Below, piece by piece: positions 1-5,316 of a stretch of DNA of 5,316 nt. The stretch comes from Gammaproteobacteria bacterium (GTDB lineage: Bacteria; Pseudomonadota; Gammaproteobacteria; Eutrophobiales; Eutrophobiaceae), in the NCBI GenBank assembly GCA_015661095.1, contig JACVQI010000146.1:1-5316 (forward strand), written 5' to 3'. A model generated the notes under the pieces. It saw only the letters and a program-made list of their open reading frames with translations. It was not told the origin of the DNA and did not search any database. Position numbers and translations under genes: made by a program. Numbering within the stretch: the first letter of the stretch is position 1; every line of letters starts with the position of its first letter.

Positions 1-48
1 ATGTGCCATCATGTCAATAGCGAAATCATCCTGACTTTCAGAATTCAT
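1..48 (-). CDS. tadA: Start of a gene cut by the left edge, probably tRNA adenosine deaminase TadA
   Basis: Only 16 codons are visible, reading MNSESQDDFAIDMMAH and staying open to position 1. An acidic/aromatic stretch followed by a hydrophobic-Met-x-x-A helix start resembles the N-terminus of TadA, where a motif like DExxMxxAL precedes the deaminase fold. TadA makes inosine at the wobble position of tRNA-Arg(ACG). The position after guaA, with a 76-base gap and the same strand, matches the guaB-guaA-tadA order known in Pseudomonas-type genomes. The ATG at 48-46 is chosen because a partial Shine-Dalgarno GGA lies 7 bases upstream. An in-frame ATG at 69-67 would add seven residues (MCELDIL), but its nearest purine run (AGGG) is about 14 bases away. 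The catalytic HAE and PCxxC motifs would lie outside the window, so the identity is inferred mainly from gene order. Confidence 0.5.
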   Translation of the reverse strand, partial: MNSESQDDFAIDMMAH

Positions 49-85
49 TAAAATATCCAGTTCACACATTAGTATCGAAATATCC

Positions 86-120
86 CTATTACTTTTAACT
101 TTTCACTTGTTACTTTTTAC
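86..120 (-). repeat. Tandem 7-base repeat tract in the guaA-tadA spacer (five units)
   Basis: On the minus strand, starting four bases after the guaA stop codon, five consecutive 7-base units each begin with GT and are A-rich. They lie at 120-114, 113-107, 106-100, 99-93 and 92-86, and the consensus is near GTNAAAA. A sixth, strongly diverged unit may follow at 85-79. The register is unbroken over 35 bases. The tract fills about half of the spacer and has no inverted partner, so it is not a stem-loop terminator. Function is unknown. It could be slipped-strand or selfish-repeat debris, or spacer DNA tolerated in a transcribed region. Confidence 0.75.
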
Positions 121-124
121 TGCG

Positions 125-1699
125 TTATTCCCACTCGATCGTAGCCGGCGGTTTACTGGAGATATCGTAAGTTACCCGGGAGACACCGGCCACTTCATTC
201 AGGATCTTGCCGGCGATGTAGTCAAGAAATTCGTAGGGCAATTTAGCCCAGCGGGCGGTCATGAAATCGACTGTCTCGACGGCGCGCAGGGAGATGACAT
301 ATTCGTAATGCCGCGCATCGCCTTTGACGGCAACCGATTTGACCGGCAGAAACACGGCAAAGGCCTGGCTGACTTTGTCGTAGAGATCGAATTCGCGCAG
401 GCCGTTGATAAAGATATGGTCGGCGTGGCGCAACAAGTCGGCATATTCCTTCCTGACCTCGCCCAGGATGCGTACGCCCAAACCGGGTCCGGGAAAGGGG
501 TGCCGGTGGATCATCTCCGCAGGCAATCCCAGTTCGAGACCAAGTTTGCGCACCTCATCCTTGAATAATTCCCGCAGCGGTTCGATCAACTGCAGGTTCA
601 TGGTCTCCGGCAGACCGGCGACATTGTGATGGGATTTGATCACATGCCCCTTGCCGGTCCGGGTGCCGGCGGATTCAATGACATCCGGATAGATGGTACC
701 CTGCGCCAGCCATTTTTCATTCTTGAGTTTGGTGCCCTCTTCTTCGAAGATGGCGATGAACTCGCGGCCGATGATCTTGCGTTTCTGCTCGGGATCGGTG
801 ACACCTTTCAGCTTGTTCAGATAGCGTTCTTCCGCGTCGACACGTATGACCCGGATACCCATATGCCTGGCGAAGGTTTCCATCACCTGGTCGCCTTCCT
901 GCAGGCGCAGCAGACCGGTATCGACAAAGATGCAGCTCAGTTGCTTGCCGATGGCCTGGTGTAGCAGCGCGGCCACCACGGAGGAATCAACGCCGCCGGA
1001 CAGGGCCAGCAACACCTCGTCCTTGCCGACGCGGGCGCGGACCCCGGCGATTGCCTCGTCAATGATATTGGCCGTGGTCCACAGCGAGTTACAGCCGGCG
1101 ATATCGTGCAAAAACCGCCGCAGGATGGCCATCCCCTGTCTGGTATGGGTGACTTCGGGATGAAATTGCAAACAGTAGATCGCCCGTGCCTCGTCGGCCA
1201 TACCGGCGATGGGGGCATTGTCGGTCGAGGCAATTACCTTGAACCCGTCCGGCATGCGCTCCACCCGGTCACCGTGACTCATCCATACATCCAGCAGGCC
1301 ATGGCCCTCGGCATTGCTGACGTCCTGTATCCCCTGCAGCAAACGCGAATGGCCGCGCGCCCGGATGCGGGCATGACCGAACTCGCGCAGATTCGATGCA
1401 GCAACCTTCCCGCCCAACTGTTCGGCGATGGTCTGCATGCCATAACAGATGCCGAGGATTGGGACTTTCATTGTGAAGATTATGTCCGGTGCCCTTACGC
1501 CATTGGCCACGGTCACGGATTCCGGTCCACCGGACAGGATAATCGCCTTGGGCTGGAAAGCCGTTATGGCCGCCGGCTCCATGTCATAAGGATGAACTTC
1601 GCTGTAGACGCTGGCCTCACGCACCCGGCGGGCGATCAACTGGGTGTACTGGCCACCGAAATCGAGAATCAGAACCCGATCTGTATGGATATCGGTCAT
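125..1699 (-). CDS. guaA: GMP synthase (glutamine-hydrolysing)
   Basis: GuaA converts XMP to GMP in the cytoplasm, using ATP and ammonia released from glutamine; it is the last step of guanylate synthesis. The 524-residue protein has the full family layout. A class I glutamine amidotransferase domain covers about residues 8-200, with nucleophile Cys85 in GICYGMQ and the His180/Glu182 pair in QFHPE. An ATP-pyrophosphatase domain follows with P-loop SGGVDSS at 234-240. The C-terminal dimerisation/XMP-binding domain contains HPFPGPGLGVRI and ends in the conserved KPPATIEWE. The length matches E. coli GuaA (525). All catalytic residues are present, so the gene should be functional. It lies 123 bases downstream of guaB and is presumably cotranscribed with it. 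The ATG start agrees with the family N-terminus (VLILDFG), but the bases before it are pyrimidine-rich (CCCCTTTTATTT) and show no Shine-Dalgarno sequence. Residue 16 is Gly (FGGQ) where E. coli has Ser. Confidence 0.98.
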   Translation of the reverse strand: MTDIHTDRVLILDFGGQYTQLIARRVREASVYSEVHPYDMEPAAITAFQPKAIILSGGPESVTVANGVRAPDIIFTMKVPILGICYGMQTIAEQLGGKVAASNLREFGHARIRARGHSRLLQGIQDVSNAEGHGLLDVWMSHGDRVERMPDGFKVIASTDNAPIAGMADEARAIYCLQFHPEVTHTRQGMAILRRFLHDIAGCNSLWTTANIIDEAIAGVRARVGKDEVLLALSGGVDSSVVAALLHQAIGKQLSCIFVDTGLLRLQEGDQVMETFARHMGIRVIRVDAEERYLNKLKGVTDPEQKRKIIGREFIAIFEEEGTKLKNEKWLAQGTIYPDVIESAGTRTGKGHVIKSHHNVAGLPETMNLQLIEPLRELFKDEVRKLGLELGLPAEMIHRHPFPGPGLGVRILGEVRKEYADLLRHADHIFINGLREFDLYDKVSQAFAVFLPVKSVAVKGDARHYEYVISLRAVETVDFMTARWAKLPYEFLDYIAGKILNEVAGVSRVTYDISSKPPATIEWE

Positions 1700-1714
1700 A
1701 AATAAAAGGGGTTG

Positions 1715-1763
1715 GTTATTGGAAACTCGTAAATCGTGATTGGTAATTGGTGATTAGTATAAA
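1715..1763 (+). repeat. Tandem 7-base repeat tract, arm proximal to guaA (seven units)
   Basis: Seven back-to-back 7-base units start at 1715, 1722, 1729, 1736, 1743, 1750 and 1757, and every one begins with G. The best are GTGATTG (1736-1742), GTAATTG (1743-1749) and GTGATTA (1750-1756). The unit at 1722 (GAAACTC) and the last one are the most diverged. The consensus is near GTRATTS. The phase is kept over 49 bases without insertions or deletions, which is hard to explain by AT-richness alone. Confidence 0.75.
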
Positions 1764-1777
1764 TAGGTTGTTATTTA

Positions 1778-1819
1778 CATTATCTAATAACGAATTACGA
1801 ATCACCAATCACGAATAAC
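1778..1819 (-). repeat. Tandem 7-base repeat tract, arm proximal to guaB (six units, opposite orientation)
   Basis: Read on the minus strand, six consecutive 7-base units occupy 1819-1813, 1812-1806, 1805-1799, 1798-1792, 1791-1785 and 1784-1778. They begin with GTTATTC, and the next two are GTGATTG and GTGATTC. The consensus is the same as that of the tract at 1715-1763, but the orientation is opposite, which produces the inverted repeat. The sixth unit (GATAATG) is diverged, and the phase fades into the central AT-rich loop. Confidence 0.75.
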
Positions 1820-1822
1820 CGA

Positions 1823-3289
1823 TCATCCGTTAGTCCGGTAATTCGGCGGTTCTTTCGTGATACTGACATCATGGACGTGACTTTCCTTGACGCCGGCGCT
1901 GGTAAGCCTGACGAAATGGGGCTTATTGCGTAACTGCTCCAGGTTTTGCGAGCCCGTATAACCCAGGGCCGCGCGCAGGCCGCCGGTTAACTGATGGATG
2001 ATGGCCGTCAAGCCGCCCTTATAGGGTACGCGCCCCTCAATACCTTCCGGGACCAGCTTTTCAATCTCGTCATTCTCCTGAAAATACCGATCCGAAGATC
2101 CATGCTGCTGGGACATGGCACCAAGTGAACCCATGCCCCGATAGGATTTATAGGACCGCCCCTGATAGAGTTCGACCTCGCCGGGGGCTTCTTCCGTACC
2201 GGCGAACATACTGCCGATCATGACGGAATGGGCGCCGGCCGCCAGGGCCTTGGCCAGGTCACCGGAATAACGGATACCGCCATCCGAGATGAAGGGAATT
2301 CCGGATTTCTTCAGGGCCTGGGCAACATTGGCCACTGCCGTGATCTGCGGCACGCCGACTCCCGTGACGATGCGGGTCGTGCAAATCGAGCCGGGCCCGA
2401 TGCCGACCTTGACAGCGTCAGCGCCAGCCTTGACCAGGGCCAGGGCGCCGTCAGCGGTGGCGATATTGCCACCGATAACCTGGGTGTCAGGATACTGTTG
2501 CTTGATCCATTGCACCGTCTTCAATACACCTTCCGAATGGCCGTGGGCCGTATCGACCACCAGCACGTCCACACCGGCACTAACCAGCGCGTCCACCCGC
2601 TCATGGGTGCCTGGACCTACGCCGACCGCGGCGCCGACGCGCAGTTGCTCATACTGATCCTTGCAGGCATTGGGAAATTCCAGTGATTTCTGAATGTCCT
2701 TGACGGTCACCAGACCCCGTAACTGAAACTTGTCGTTAACGACCAGGACCTTCTCGATCCGGTTTTTATGCAATAAGGCGACGATTTCCTCGTTCTCAGC
2801 GCCTTCGCGCACCGTGATCAGACGTTCCTTCGGTGTCATGATGGTGGAGACGGGCGCTTCATAATGCGTTTCAAAGCGCAAATCCCGACTGGTGACAATC
2901 CCCATCAGCAGTTCGCCATCGACTACCGGGACACCAGAGATATGATTGGAGCGGGTCAGATCCAGGACTTCCCGGATGCTGGTAGCGGGTGTGACTGTAA
3001 TCGGGTCCTTGATCACGCCGCTTTCGAACTTTTTCACCTGCCGGACCTGCTTCGCCTGCTCTTCGGGACTCATGTTCTTATGGATAATCCCGATCCCGCC
3101 TTCCTGGGACATGGCGATGGCCAGTTTAGCCTCGGTCACCGTATCCATCGCGGCCGATACTATGGGAATATTGAGTTTGATGGCGGGCGTCAGCAGGGTA
3201 TCCAGTCCCACTTCTCTCGGCAGGACCTGAGAATATGCCGGAACCAGCAATACATCATCAAAAGTCAGAGCTTCTTCAATGATATGCAT
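1823..3289 (-). CDS. guaB: Inosine-5'-monophosphate dehydrogenase
   Basis: GuaB oxidises IMP to XMP with NAD+, the committed and usually rate-limiting step towards GMP; it acts in the cytoplasm as a tetramer or octamer. The 488 residues equal the E. coli length. The N-terminus (EEALTFDDVLLVPAYS) is the family signature. Two CBS domains, which bind regulatory nucleotides, are inserted in the (beta/alpha)8 barrel at about 92-147 and 152-205. VDTAHGH contains the NAD-contacting Asp246. The K+/IMP loop GPGSICTTR carries the catalytic Cys303, ISDGGIRYSGD binds phosphate, and the flap SSDRYFQ carries Arg401-Tyr402. Before the flap, AMSQQHGSS is two residues longer than the E. coli counterpart, a harmless loop difference. 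The C-terminus KEPPNYR is typical. The start has a partial Shine-Dalgarno (TGGA, 4 bases before the ATG). It is first in an operon with guaA and is driven by the promoter at 3325-3353. Confidence 0.98.
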   Translation of the reverse strand: MHIIEEALTFDDVLLVPAYSQVLPREVGLDTLLTPAIKLNIPIVSAAMDTVTEAKLAIAMSQEGGIGIIHKNMSPEEQAKQVRQVKKFESGVIKDPITVTPATSIREVLDLTRSNHISGVPVVDGELLMGIVTSRDLRFETHYEAPVSTIMTPKERLITVREGAENEEIVALLHKNRIEKVLVVNDKFQLRGLVTVKDIQKSLEFPNACKDQYEQLRVGAAVGVGPGTHERVDALVSAGVDVLVVDTAHGHSEGVLKTVQWIKQQYPDTQVIGGNIATADGALALVKAGADAVKVGIGPGSICTTRIVTGVGVPQITAVANVAQALKKSGIPFISDGGIRYSGDLAKALAAGAHSVMIGSMFAGTEEAPGEVELYQGRSYKSYRGMGSLGAMSQQHGSSDRYFQENDEIEKLVPEGIEGRVPYKGGLTAIIHQLTGGLRAALGYTGSQNLEQLRNKPHFVRLTSAGVKESHVHDVSITKEPPNYRTNG

Positions 3290-3324
3290 AACATCCAGGG
3301 GCTCAGCGTGTAAAATAGCCGACC

Positions 3325-3353
3325 ATTATAGAGACTGAAATCTTTCCGGTAAA
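3325..3353 (-). promoter_or_regulatory. Sigma70-type promoter of the guaBA operon
   Basis: On the minus strand a perfect -10 hexamer TATAAT (3330-3325) is preceded, with an optimal 17-base spacer, by TTTACC (3353-3348), which matches four of six -35 consensus bases. The stretch just upstream of the -35 (3354-3363) is nearly all A/T and resembles an UP element. The bases between the -10 and the probable start of transcription are GC-rich (GGTCGGC, 3324-3318). Transcription would begin near 3316-3318, giving a guaB leader of about 28 bases. The E. coli guaB promoter is known to be growth-rate and stringently controlled. A GC-rich discriminator is the hallmark of such promoters, so similar control here is a reasonable inference. 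I see no PurR-type operator. Confidence 0.75.
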
Positions 3354-3382
3354 ATTAAAGTTGGATCGCTATTTTCAAGAAA

Positions 3383-4735
3383 ATGCTCACGCCTGCACCT
3401 GATAATACCTCGACTCGCGATATCTACAGCGTCACCCGGCTGAATCGTGAAGTCCAGGCGGTCCTGGAAGGCAGTTTTACAACCATCTGGATCCAGGGGG
3501 AGATCTCCAACCTGGCCAGACCCGGCTCAGGGCACCTGTATTTTTCCCTCAAGGACGCCAATTCCCAGGTCCGCTGCGCCATGTTCAAGAGCCAGAACCG
3601 CCTGCTCAAATTCGTCCCGGAGAACGGCATGGCCATTCTGGCCCGCGCCGGTGTCAGCCTCTATGAAGGCCGGGGAGAGTTTCAACTGATCATCGAGTAC
3701 CTGGAGCCGGCAGGCGCAGGCGCTTTACAAAGGGCCTTCGAGGAACTGAAACAAAAACTGGATCGGGAGGGTCTGTTCGCCGCAGCGCACAAACAACCAC
3801 TGCCGGTTTACCCCCGGACTATCGGCGTCATTACTTCCCCGTCCGGCGCGGCCATCCGCGACATCCTCCAGGTCCTGCAACGGCGCTACCCGCTGACCGA
3901 TGTGATTATTTATCCGGTACCGGTCCAGGGAGAGGGATCAGCCGTGTTGATAGCGCAGGCCATTGCGATGGCCGATCAGCGCCAGGAGACCGACGTGCTG
4001 ATCCTGGCCCGTGGCGGCGGCTCACTGGAAGACCTCTGGTCATTTAATGACGAACGGGTCGCCCGGGCCATCCACCAATGCCGGTTGCCGATCATCTCCG
4101 GCATCGGGCATGAAATCGATTTTACTATCGCCGACTTTATCGCTGATCAAAGGGCACCCACGCCCTCCGCCGCCGCGGAAATGGCTGTTCCTGACCGGGA
4201 CGCGCTGCTGCATCGCCTCAGTATGAAGCAAGGCAAACTGCTGGCTGACACCAGACATTGCCTGGAAGCGCACAGCCGACACCTGCTGCAACTGGAAAAA
4301 CGCCTGCCGGACCCGGTTCGGCAATTACAATATATCAGTCAGCGTCTGGATGACACTGCCTTACGGGTGCAACAGACCGTTAAGATCCTGCTGTCCCGGC
4401 GGCAGCATGCCCTGCTGCAATTATCCGCCCGGCTGAGCGCCTGCAACCCCATCCAGTACTTCCGCCTCAATCAGGAACAAACCCGATCATTGGCCGGGCG
4501 GTTGCGGTTGGGTATGAGCGCATGCCTGCAACGGCAAGAGGCCAGGCTGGAGCAGCAAGCCCATGCCTTGCAAACCGTCAGTCCACTGGCAACCCTGGCC
4601 AGGGGTTATGCCATCGTTACCCATAATGATACGATCCTCAGAAATGCGGCGGCGGTGCGACCGGGTGAACTGGTAAAATCGCGTCTGGCAAAGGGTAATT
4701 TATATTCGAAGGTGACAAAAGTTGAGACCGCATAA
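3383..4735 (+). CDS. xseA: Exodeoxyribonuclease VII large subunit
   Basis: XseA is the catalytic large subunit of exonuclease VII. With several copies of the small subunit XseB (not in this window) it degrades single-stranded DNA from both ends to short oligonucleotides, in repair and in limiting stray single strands. The 450-residue protein has an N-terminal OB-fold DNA-binding domain at about 15-115 (VTRLN at 17-21, WIQGEISN at 36-43, GHLYFSLKD at 50-58). The catalytic domain includes GVITSPSGAAIRDI, RGGGSLEDLWSFNDE at 210-224 and GIGHEIDFTIADF at 240-252, followed by RAPTPSAAAE. A long Gln/Leu/Arg-rich helical region at about 270-395 fits the coiled-coil arm that binds XseB. The C-terminal segment has SPLATLARGY at 400-409. 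The length is close to E. coli XseA (456). The ATG start has only a weak Shine-Dalgarno (AAGA) but suits the family N-terminus. The gene diverges from guaB across a 93-base region, as in E. coli. Confidence 0.98.
   Translation: MLTPAPDNTSTRDIYSVTRLNREVQAVLEGSFTTIWIQGEISNLARPGSGHLYFSLKDANSQVRCAMFKSQNRLLKFVPENGMAILARAGVSLYEGRGEFQLIIEYLEPAGAGALQRAFEELKQKLDREGLFAAAHKQPLPVYPRTIGVITSPSGAAIRDILQVLQRRYPLTDVIIYPVPVQGEGSAVLIAQAIAMADQRQETDVLILARGGGSLEDLWSFNDERVARAIHQCRLPIISGIGHEIDFTIADFIADQRAPTPSAAAEMAVPDRDALLHRLSMKQGKLLADTRHCLEAHSRHLLQLEKRLPDPVRQLQYISQRLDDTALRVQQTVKILLSRRQHALLQLSARLSACNPIQYFRLNQEQTRSLAGRLRLGMSACLQRQEARLEQQAHALQTVSPLATLARGYAIVTHNDTILRNAAAVRPGELVKSRLAKGNLYSKVTKVETA
4709..4714 (+). promoter_or_regulatory. 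Ribosome binding site that fixes the TTG start of the M23 peptidase gene
   Basis: AAGGTG lies inside the last codons of xseA, seven bases before the TTG at 4722. It is the best Shine-Dalgarno match in the window. Because an in-frame TGA sits at 4713-4715, TTG is the only usable initiation codon that keeps the full signal peptide. Later candidates are a GTG at codon 9 and an ATG at codon 15, and both would cut into the hydrophobic core. Confidence 0.75.
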
Positions 4736-5316
4736 GCTGTGCCTGGTGTTGCTGCTGCTGGTAATGCGCTGTACCTATGCCGATACCTTGCCGCTGTTTC
4801 ACAGCGTGCCGGGCGGCGTCGCGGTGGTCCCCCTGACCATGCCAGAACATCCGATCGGATATTATAATAATCATCGCGTCATGATCGTCGGTTCCACCGG
4901 CAACTGGCAGGCGATCATCGGTCTGCCGCTGGCCGCCCAACCCGGCACCCACAAACTGACTGTCAAGGTTGGTAACAACAGCTCCGTTTACAACTTCGAG
5001 GTTGCCGCGAAACAGTACCAGGAATCGCATATCACCATCACCGATGAACGCAAGGTCACGCCCCTGCCCACGGATATGGAACGGATCAACCGGGAAATCA
5101 AATTGATACAGGCTGCCAAGGCCACCTGGTCGGAAATGGCCGCACCGTCACTGCTGCTGACCCAGCCGGTAGCGGGCCTCTACAGCAGTTCTTACGGATT
5201 GCGCCGCTTTCTCAATAACCAGCCGCGCGACCCGCACAGCGGTCTCGATATCGCGGCGCCTGCGGGTACACCCGTACAGGCGGCCGGGCCGGGCAAGGTC
5301 GTGACGACCGGGGAGT
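4722..5316 (+). CDS. Exported M23 (LytM-type) metallopeptidase, cut by the right edge
   Basis: This is a probable periplasmic zinc endopeptidase (or LytM-like regulator) acting on peptidoglycan cross-bridges; 198 codons are visible. A signal peptide is clear: basic start MRPHK, hydrophobic core LCLVLLLLV at 6-14, and a likely signal peptidase I site after TYA (18-20). Cys17 follows Arg, so this is not a lipobox. Residues 24-100, with VPGGVAVVPL at 29-38 and WQAIIGLPL from 62, resemble the N-terminal domain found before the catalytic domain in this M23 subfamily (Pfam Peptidase_M23_N). The catalytic domain begins near 150 (SSSYGLRRF). It shows HSGLD with zinc ligands His172 and Asp176, then IAAPAGTPVQAAGPGKV. 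The second motif, HxH, would lie beyond the window, so catalytic competence cannot be confirmed. The TTG start overlaps xseA by 14 bases in another frame, which suggests cotranscription and translational coupling. Confidence 0.92.
   Translation, partial: MRPHKLCLVLLLLVMRCTYADTLPLFHSVPGGVAVVPLTMPEHPIGYYNNHRVMIVGSTGNWQAIIGLPLAAQPGTHKLTVKVGNNSSVYNFEVAAKQYQESHITITDERKVTPLPTDMERINREIKLIQAAKATWSEMAAPSLLLTQPVAGLYSSSYGLRRFLNNQPRDPHSGLDIAAPAGTPVQAAGPGKVVTTGE

Larger units (their letters stand above)
1714..1820. repeat. Long imperfect inverted repeat filling the guaB-guaA spacer
   Basis: The outer arms GGTTATT (1714-1720) and AATAACC (1814-1820) are perfect complements. Inside them, TCGTGATTGGT (1734-1744) matches the complement of 1804-1814 over 11 bases. 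In another register, ATTGGTGATT (1746-1755) matches 1800-1809, and GTTATT (1770-1775) matches 1786-1791. These pairings compete because both arms are built from the same 7-base unit. The transcript of this spacer could fold into alternative AU-rich hairpins. A classical intrinsic terminator is not evident: there is no GC-rich stem followed by a U-run. The element takes up almost all of the 123-base spacer between the guaB stop and the guaA start. Confidence 0.8.

Noticed and set aside
10..20. FGGQ instead of FGSQ near the GuaA N-terminus (residues 14-17, at 1660-1649) as a possible functional change.
   Set aside because: Gly at this place also occurs in other intact bacterial GMP synthases, and all catalytic residues are retained, so it is ordinary variation. 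The coordinates of this entry are nominal; the true site is given in the text.
1106..1705. A 199-codon open frame on the plus strand, antisense to guaA.
   Set aside because: It lies entirely opposite the conserved GuaA glutaminase region, shows no recognisable motif, and is explained by the codon composition of guaA.
1714..1820. Miniature inverted-repeat transposable element or REP-type palindrome between guaB and guaA.
   Set aside because: There are no target-site duplications at the ends, the arms are tandem heptamers rather than a single terminal repeat, and the stem is AU-rich, unlike GC-rich REP elements.
1714..1820. CRISPR-like array or intrinsic terminator in the same spacer.
   Set aside because: The units are 7 bases with no spacers between them. 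There is no GC-rich stem followed by a U-run, and guaA needs read-through from guaB.
2228..3313. Open frames of about 150 codons on the plus strand (2228-2686 and 2864-3313), antisense to guaB.
   Set aside because: Both are mirror frames of a fully conserved GuaB, with low-complexity or motif-free translations and no convincing ribosome binding site.
3350..3355. TAAAAT as a -10 element for xseA on the plus strand.
   Set aside because: It matches five of six consensus bases, but no acceptable -35 hexamer lies 16-18 bases upstream and the stretch is A/T-rich by chance. An xseA promoter probably lies in 3290-3382, but I cannot place it.
3372..3383. Short palindrome TTTTC-AA-GAAAA overlapping the xseA start codon, as a possible operator.
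   Set aside because: Arms of five A/T-rich bases are expected by chance in such DNA, and no second copy or known operator consensus is present.

Overview
The window looks like ordinary gammaproteobacterial core chromosome. The coding DNA is moderately GC-rich and the spacers between genes are AT-rich. The order is [tadA?] - guaA - guaB (all on the minus strand), then xseA and an M23 peptidase gene diverging on the plus strand. Divergent guaBA/xseA is the arrangement known from Escherichia coli and many other gammaproteobacteria. A TadA deaminase gene after guaA and an M23 peptidase gene after xseA are known from Pseudomonas-like and purple-sulfur-like lineages. The genus cannot be told from this sequence alone.

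Minus strand, read in the direction of transcription: a well-formed sigma70-type promoter (3325-3353) precedes guaB (IMP dehydrogenase, 3289-1823). A 123-base spacer follows, then guaA (GMP synthase, 1699-125). A 76-base spacer follows that, then the first 16 codons of a gene that runs off the left edge and is probably tadA. GuaB oxidises IMP to XMP and GuaA aminates XMP to GMP, so the operon is the complete two-step guanylate branch of purine synthesis.

Plus strand: xseA (large subunit of exonuclease VII, 3383-4735) overlaps by 14 bases a TTG-started gene for an exported LytM/M23-type peptidase (from 4722). That gene is cut by the right edge just after its first zinc-binding motif.

The least ordinary parts are the two minus-strand spacers. 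Both are built from degenerate tandem 7-base units. In the guaB-guaA spacer, two tracts with consensus near GTRATTS face each other in opposite orientation and form a long imperfect inverted repeat. In the guaA-tadA spacer, a single tract of five units (near GTNAAAA) starts four bases after the guaA stop codon. I found no mobile element, CRISPR array, RNA gene, riboswitch, defence system or other sign of a new multi-gene system. All four main genes appear intact or, at the edge, merely truncated.
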